Origin: Paucimonas sp.
GTDB lineage: Bacteria; Pseudomonadota; Gammaproteobacteria; Burkholderiales; Burkholderiaceae_D
Direction: 5' to 3'
Assembly (NCBI GenBank): GCA_029266815.1
Contig: JAQSWC010000056.1
Coordinates: 1-8,584 of the forward strand
DNA: 8,584 bases
The translations under genes were made by a program, and so were the position numbers. The notes under the pieces were generated by a model. That model made no database searches. It worked only from the letters and a program-made list of their open reading frames with translations, and had not been told where the DNA came from. Positions 6,884 to 8,584 of this stretch are shown here, one piece after another. The stretch's first letter is position 1. Every line of letters starts with the position of its first letter.

Positions 6884-7893
6884 CGATGCTGCACGAAGAT
6901 TTTGCTGAACGCCCATTCTTCCTGCTCGATGCCGCTGCAAGTCGGATCGGCCACTCGCTTGCCGGAGCATTTACCGTTGTCCCTGTCCAGCGACCAGAAC
7001 GACAGACGGGCCATTCCCTTCGCCTGCGCCAGTTCAAGAATCTTGCGCGCATCGTCGAGCGTGAAAATCTCCGGCTCGGCATCGTTCTGTCCCAGCATGG
7101 GGGTGGCCGCCGTCATCGCCCAGTATTCCGAATCCTTCTTGCCGGGGAAGAGTGCCTTCAACTGCGCCACGCCTTTCTCGATGGCCATGATGGAACGCAC
7201 TCCCATGTAAGGGCCGGCCGTGCCATCGCGATAATCCATGATCATCGGATTGACGATGTCGATCCTGACGCCCGCTTTCTTCGCCGATTGAAGTACATAG
7301 AAATTTTCGGCGTCATAGCCGAAGGCCGGGCGGATCGCTATCGTATAAGAAATATAGAGCGGTTTTCCCGCCCGGTCGAAACGGTCCTGCAGAATCCTCA
7401 AAGCAGCCGACCGGCGATCGACCAGCTTCGGCTCGAGGTTGTTGTGAATGTCACCGGGCTCGGGATCGATATCCAGGTAGGGCGTATTCAACCTGGTCAG
7501 AACTCCTTCGTAGATAGCGGCGATCTGCGTCGGGTCTTCACATGAAGCGACTATGTCCGGCGCATTCCAGCCGCCCGTGGAAATGATGACCTGGCCACCC
7601 TGTGCGCGCAATTTATTCGCGAGCGCAATCAAGGCTTGTTCACGATTGGGATCTTCCTTTCCCCAGGATCCGCTGCATCCTCCGCCAGAGTTATAAAAAG
7701 CCAACGTGAGAAATTTGCCGCCGGTAGCCGCCATCCATTGGTCTACGTTGACGATGGACGGGTTGGACAGATAGGGGGCAAACGGTATGGAATCTTTTTC
7801 CGGTGCCGCGGTAACGATCGGTGCGTTATTCGCTGTTGTGGCGCATGCGCTCAATACCCATGCGGACAAGGCAAGCAGCAATAATTTTTTCAT
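6880..7893 (-). CDS. Predicted lipoprotein with glycoside hydrolase family 18 (chitinase-like) fold
   Basis: The 337 residues start with a lipoprotein signal (MKKLLLLALSAWVLSAC, lipobox LSAC, lipidated Cys17, Ala at +2, so probably outer membrane). The rest resembles GH18 barrels: IISTGGWN (103-110, the SxGG strand), LDIDPEPGD (140-148, counterpart of DxxDxDxE with Asp141, Asp143 and candidate acid Glu145, but Pro where the first Asp should be), YTIAIRP (183-189), IVNPMIMDYRDG (213-224, the MxYD-like strand) and LSFWSLDRDNGKC (297-309, with the barrel-end Trp). From memory it is closest to the Pyrococcus ChiA-like GH18 group. Cys73, Cys118, Cys309 and Cys319 could form disulfides in the periplasm. 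If active it would cleave beta-1,4-GlcNAc polymers; a non-catalytic glycan-binding role is also possible. It is the first gene of the ATGA-linked set with the TfoX-like gene and gabD, 50 bases after the rRNA methyltransferase gene. Confidence 0.78.
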   Translation of the reverse strand: MKKLLLLALSAWVLSACATTANNAPIVTAAPEKDSIPFAPYLSNPSIVNVDQWMAATGGKFLTLAFYNSGGGCSGSWGKEDPNREQALIALANKLRAQGGQVIISTGGWNAPDIVASCEDPTQIAAIYEGVLTRLNTPYLDIDPEPGDIHNNLEPKLVDRRSAALRILQDRFDRAGKPLYISYTIAIRPAFGYDAENFYVLQSAKKAGVRIDIVNPMIMDYRDGTAGPYMGVRSIMAIEKGVAQLKALFPGKKDSEYWAMTAATPMLGQNDAEPEIFTLDDARKILELAQAKGMARLSFWSLDRDNGKCSGKRVADPTCSGIEQEEWAFSKIFVQHR

Positions 7894-7899
7894 TCGGGT

Positions 7900-7904
7900 C
7901 TCCG
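7900..7904 (-). promoter_or_regulatory. Ribosome binding site of the GH18 lipoprotein gene
   Basis: CGGAG on the minus strand lies 6 bases before ATG 7893, supporting this start, as does the lipoprotein signal beginning exactly there. I found no convincing promoter in the 50-base gap 7894-7943, so expression may come from read-through of the upstream gene or from a promoter within its 3' end. Confidence 0.6.
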
Positions 7905-7943
7905 TGCAATTACATGGGAACGCTTTTGAAAATCATCTTAAGC

Positions 7944-8584
7944 TCAATCACTTTTTGCTTCAGAGCGCCGGTTGAAACCGGCGACCATGTCGAAGCGGAA
8001 CAGCCTGCATTCCAGAGCACCGTTGAAAAACGGCGTCTTGCGCGACTCCTTCAAACGCAGCATCTTCGGCAAACTGAGGTCGGCAGTGAACAAGAAGACC
8101 TGCCAACCGGCAAAGCGTTGTTTCAGCGTGGTGCTGAAGGCGCGGTAAAACACTGAAGCAAGGTCATCTGCTTCCAGGCTTTTGTCGCCGCGGACGCCAA
8201 TGCGTTCCCCGTACGGCGGATTGGTGATCAGCATGCCGGACCTGTCGACGGGCGGCTTCACTTCCTGTGCTTCAATCTGTTTCAAGGGTATTTCGAAAGG
8301 AATCGCGGCGTGCTGCAGATTGGTGCGCGTCATTTCGATCATGTCGCCGGAGATGTCGCTGCCGAAAATGGAAGGCTCGGAAGGCAGCGCATTCGGCTTG
8401 ACCTCGCCCTTCACCTTGAGCCATGCAGCGGAATCGAACTTCAGAAATTTTTCGAAGGCGAAGTGACGGCGCGCACCAGGAGGAATGCCGGCCAGCATCT
8501 GCGCTGCTTCGATCAAGATCGTCCCTGAACCGCACATCGGGTCCAATAGCGGCACACCGGGTTTCCAGCCGGACACGCGCAACA
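7944..8584 (-). CDS. rlmL: RlmL/UPF0020-type 23S rRNA (guanine-N2) methyltransferase, C-terminal part
   Basis: Only the last 212 codons are inside the window; the frame is open at the right edge and the true start lies beyond it. The fragment is the catalytic Rossmann domain: SAM motif I PLLDPMCGSGTILIEAA (11-27), acidic motif GSDIS (74-78) and motif IV NPPYGERIG (121-129) for exocyclic-amine N-methylation. The tail FFNGALECRLFRFDM (185-199) is typical of the family. E. coli RlmL makes m2G2445 in 23S rRNA and is fused to RlmK; here the protein ends right after the RlmL-type domain, so it is the single-domain form. The expected upstream THUMP domain would lie outside the window. The family is certain; the exact modified position is inferred. 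Confidence 0.88.
   Translation of the reverse strand, partial: LRVSGWKPGVPLLDPMCGSGTILIEAAQMLAGIPPGARRHFAFEKFLKFDSAAWLKVKGEVKPNALPSEPSIFGSDISGDMIEMTRTNLQHAAIPFEIPLKQIEAQEVKPPVDRSGMLITNPPYGERIGVRGDKSLEADDLASVFYRAFSTTLKQRFAGWQVFLFTADLSLPKMLRLKESRKTPFFNGALECRLFRFDMVAGFNRRSEAKSD
7957..8028. repeat. Degenerate direct repeat and palindrome at the 3' end of the rlmL-like gene
   Basis: Plus-strand 7957-7977 and 8007-8028 are near-copies of about 21 bases: both read GC-TTC-AGAGC-CCG-TTGAAA, with three one-base insertions or deletions and one substitution. Copy one lies mostly in a perfect 18-base inverted repeat, CGCCGGTT-GA-AACCGGCG (7966-7983). Copy two starts CCGTT-GAAA-AACGG (8020-8033). They encode FFNGALE and FNRRSE, so this may be a small local duplication or chance. 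Confidence 0.4.

Noticed and set aside
6884..6970. Upstream extension of the TfoX-like frame to ATG 6970
   Set aside because: The extra 29 residues lie wholly within the 3' end of the GH18 gene, are not TfoX-like, and the ATG at 6883 gives the expected coupled overlap.
7894..7943. TGTAAT and TAAGAT as -10 boxes for the GH18 gene
   Set aside because: No acceptable -35 at proper spacing, and the first would place the transcription start inside the ribosome binding site.
1..8584. CRISPR array, insertion sequence, integrase, toxin-antitoxin or other defence genes
   Set aside because: No regularly spaced identical repeats, transposase or integrase motifs, or terminal inverted repeats were seen anywhere in the window.

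Overview
The window reads as an ordinary stretch of betaproteobacterial chromosome, most likely Burkholderiales and perhaps Oxalobacteraceae. The basis is fairly GC-rich codon use, the FimV/HubP-type polar protein, and the style of TrmB, the single-domain RlmL-like methyltransferase and tRNA-Gly(CCC). The family-level placement is inference. Every gene I can support lies on the minus strand, so transcription runs from the right edge to the left.

In transcription order the layout is as follows. The 3' part of an RlmL/UPF0020-type 23S rRNA methyltransferase enters from the right edge (7944-8584). Next is a tightly overlapped three-gene cluster. It holds a predicted lipoprotein with a glycoside hydrolase family 18 (chitinase-like) fold (6880-7893), a stand-alone TfoX C-terminal-domain protein (6608-6883) and a GabD-type succinate-semialdehyde dehydrogenase (5124-6611). 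Both junctions are 4-base ATGA stop/start overlaps, so the three genes look translationally coupled. A 193-base gap (4931-5123) then precedes a FimV-like inner-membrane protein (2528-4930). A compact tRNA unit follows, with its own promoter, tRNA-Gly(CCC) and an intrinsic terminator. After it come trmB (1573-2280), a 239-base spacer with hairpins, and glf, encoding UDP-galactopyranose mutase (182-1333). The last 181 bases hold no gene I can support, but contain a strong inverted repeat just past glf.

Functionally, three items belong to translation: trmB, the rRNA methyltransferase and the tRNA. glf suggests that galactofuranose is made for a surface polysaccharide, although no glycosyltransferase neighbour is visible. 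FimV/HubP proteins organise the cell pole (type IV pili, flagella, peptidoglycan).

I did not find a clearly new defence or mobile system, CRISPR array or transposon. The observations most worth a second look are the GH18-TfoX_C-SSADH operon, the tandem five-residue repeat encoded inside the FimV-like gene, and several strong hairpins outside or at the ends of genes.
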